6,637 bases of DNA from Bacteroidales bacterium (lineage in GTDB: Bacteria; Bacteroidota; Bacteroidia; Bacteroidales; Marinilabiliaceae): the NCBI GenBank assembly GCA_004552385.1, contig SFOL01000108.1, forward strand, positions 1-6,637. The letters are read 5' to 3'. Shown in pieces: positions 6,361 to 6,637 of this stretch. The first letter of the stretch is position 1; every line of letters starts with the position of its first letter. The notes below the pieces were generated by a model that saw nothing but the letters and a program-made list of their open reading frames with translations, did not search any database and was not told the origin of the DNA. A program made the translations under genes and the position numbers.

Positions 6361-6637
6361 CGTAAGCCTCTATCCTGAGTCGGCGGGGGATGTCGCGCAT
6401 CTGCTCGGCTGTAAAGATCTGTGCGCCCTGACTTCTGCTGCTGGGGGTTGTGCCCTGACTTCTGCGGCTGAGGACAGCTCCCAGGTGGCGGTTGTCGCAC
6501 ACGGAGAGCCACTTCCTTACATTCTCCGAGAGGCCCGAGGCGTCGATCTCCGCATCCCGGCTGAACACGACCACCACTCCCACTTCGAGGCGCTCACATC
6601 CGAGATATTTGCGCAGTCCTGCGGCAGTTCGGCTTCG
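6311..6637 (-). pseudogene. 5' part of the helicase gene in a shifted frame; possible NERD-like end; runs off window
   Basis: A minus-strand frame is open from the right edge and reads as good coding sequence down to about 6310. It includes LRKYLG, VGVVVVFSRDAEID, WLSVCDNRHLGAVLS and IFTAEQMRDIPRRLRIEAY. The V-V-V-F-S strand followed by an acidic or polar turn resembles the C-terminal half of NERD (nuclease-related) domains, which are often fused to helicases; this is a recollection, not a search result. It then turns into nonsense, while the 1497-codon frame becomes sensible from about VDIRLRYRL (residues 16-24). A one-base insertion or two-base deletion at about 6310-6369 would explain this. 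There is no room for an intergenic gap or separate promoter, so both parts most likely belong to one gene. GTG at 6581-6583 is internal, not a start. Confidence 0.65.
6422..6470 (-). repeat. Two 22-bp units, 27-bp period, in the extreme N-terminal linker
   Basis: Units at 6422-6443 and 6449-6470 match at 20 of 22 positions. In the upstream coding frame they encode a 9-residue repeat around RSQG (SRRSQGTTP then SSRSQGAQI), placed just after the NERD-like segment. As with the other two linker repeats, the period keeps the frame. Confidence 0.75.

Noticed and set aside
2977..6378. Long plus-strand open frames (2977-3960, 3976-5412, 5488-6378)
   Set aside because: They lie antisense to the helicase gene and arise from its high G+C and codon bias. 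Their translations have no domain motifs, while the minus strand has every SF1B motif in order.

Overview
The window looks like a Bacteroidales chromosome segment, most like Prevotella or Bacteroides. The reasons are a TAnnTTTG-type -7 box with an A-rich leader and no Shine-Dalgarno in front of a lipoprotein gene, a surface lipoprotein phosphoesterase paired with an outer-membrane-type protein, and palindromic GCCCTnnnAGGGC repeats of a kind I recall from intergenic DNA in this order. All real genes lie on the minus strand, so transcription runs from right to left. By hand counts on single 60-base lines, G+C is about 60% in the helicase gene, about 45-50% in the left genes, and near 27% in the AT-rich gap.

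Right part (about 1867-6637): one very large gene encodes a multidomain protein. In protein order it has a possible NERD-like N-terminal piece (in another frame and cut by the right edge), a RecB/Cas4-like PD-(D/E)XK nuclease module, a UPF1/Dna2-like beta-barrel, a complete SF1B helicase core, a repeat-rich linker, and a C-terminal Rossmann methyltransferase-like domain. The 1497-codon open frame begins at 6360, but coding continues upstream in another frame, so a frameshift (biological or assembly) lies at about 6310-6369.

Middle (1164-1866): a 700-bp gap with no convincing gene. It holds an AT-rich leader region, a 198-bp nested inverted repeat (arms of 46 and 26 nt) and a third, diverged half-copy whose stem has flipped base pairs. 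This looks like a REP/BIME-type element.

Left part (1-1163): a lipoprotein metallophosphoesterase, apparently inactivated by an out-of-frame deletion that removes the GD metal-binding block. It overlaps by 20 nt the start of a secreted, probable outer-membrane protein that runs off the left edge. The two probably form an operon. Nothing links them functionally to the helicase gene, which is separated from them by the repeat region.

The best candidate for something undescribed is the nuclease-helicase-methyltransferase fusion with in-frame tandem repeats in its linkers.
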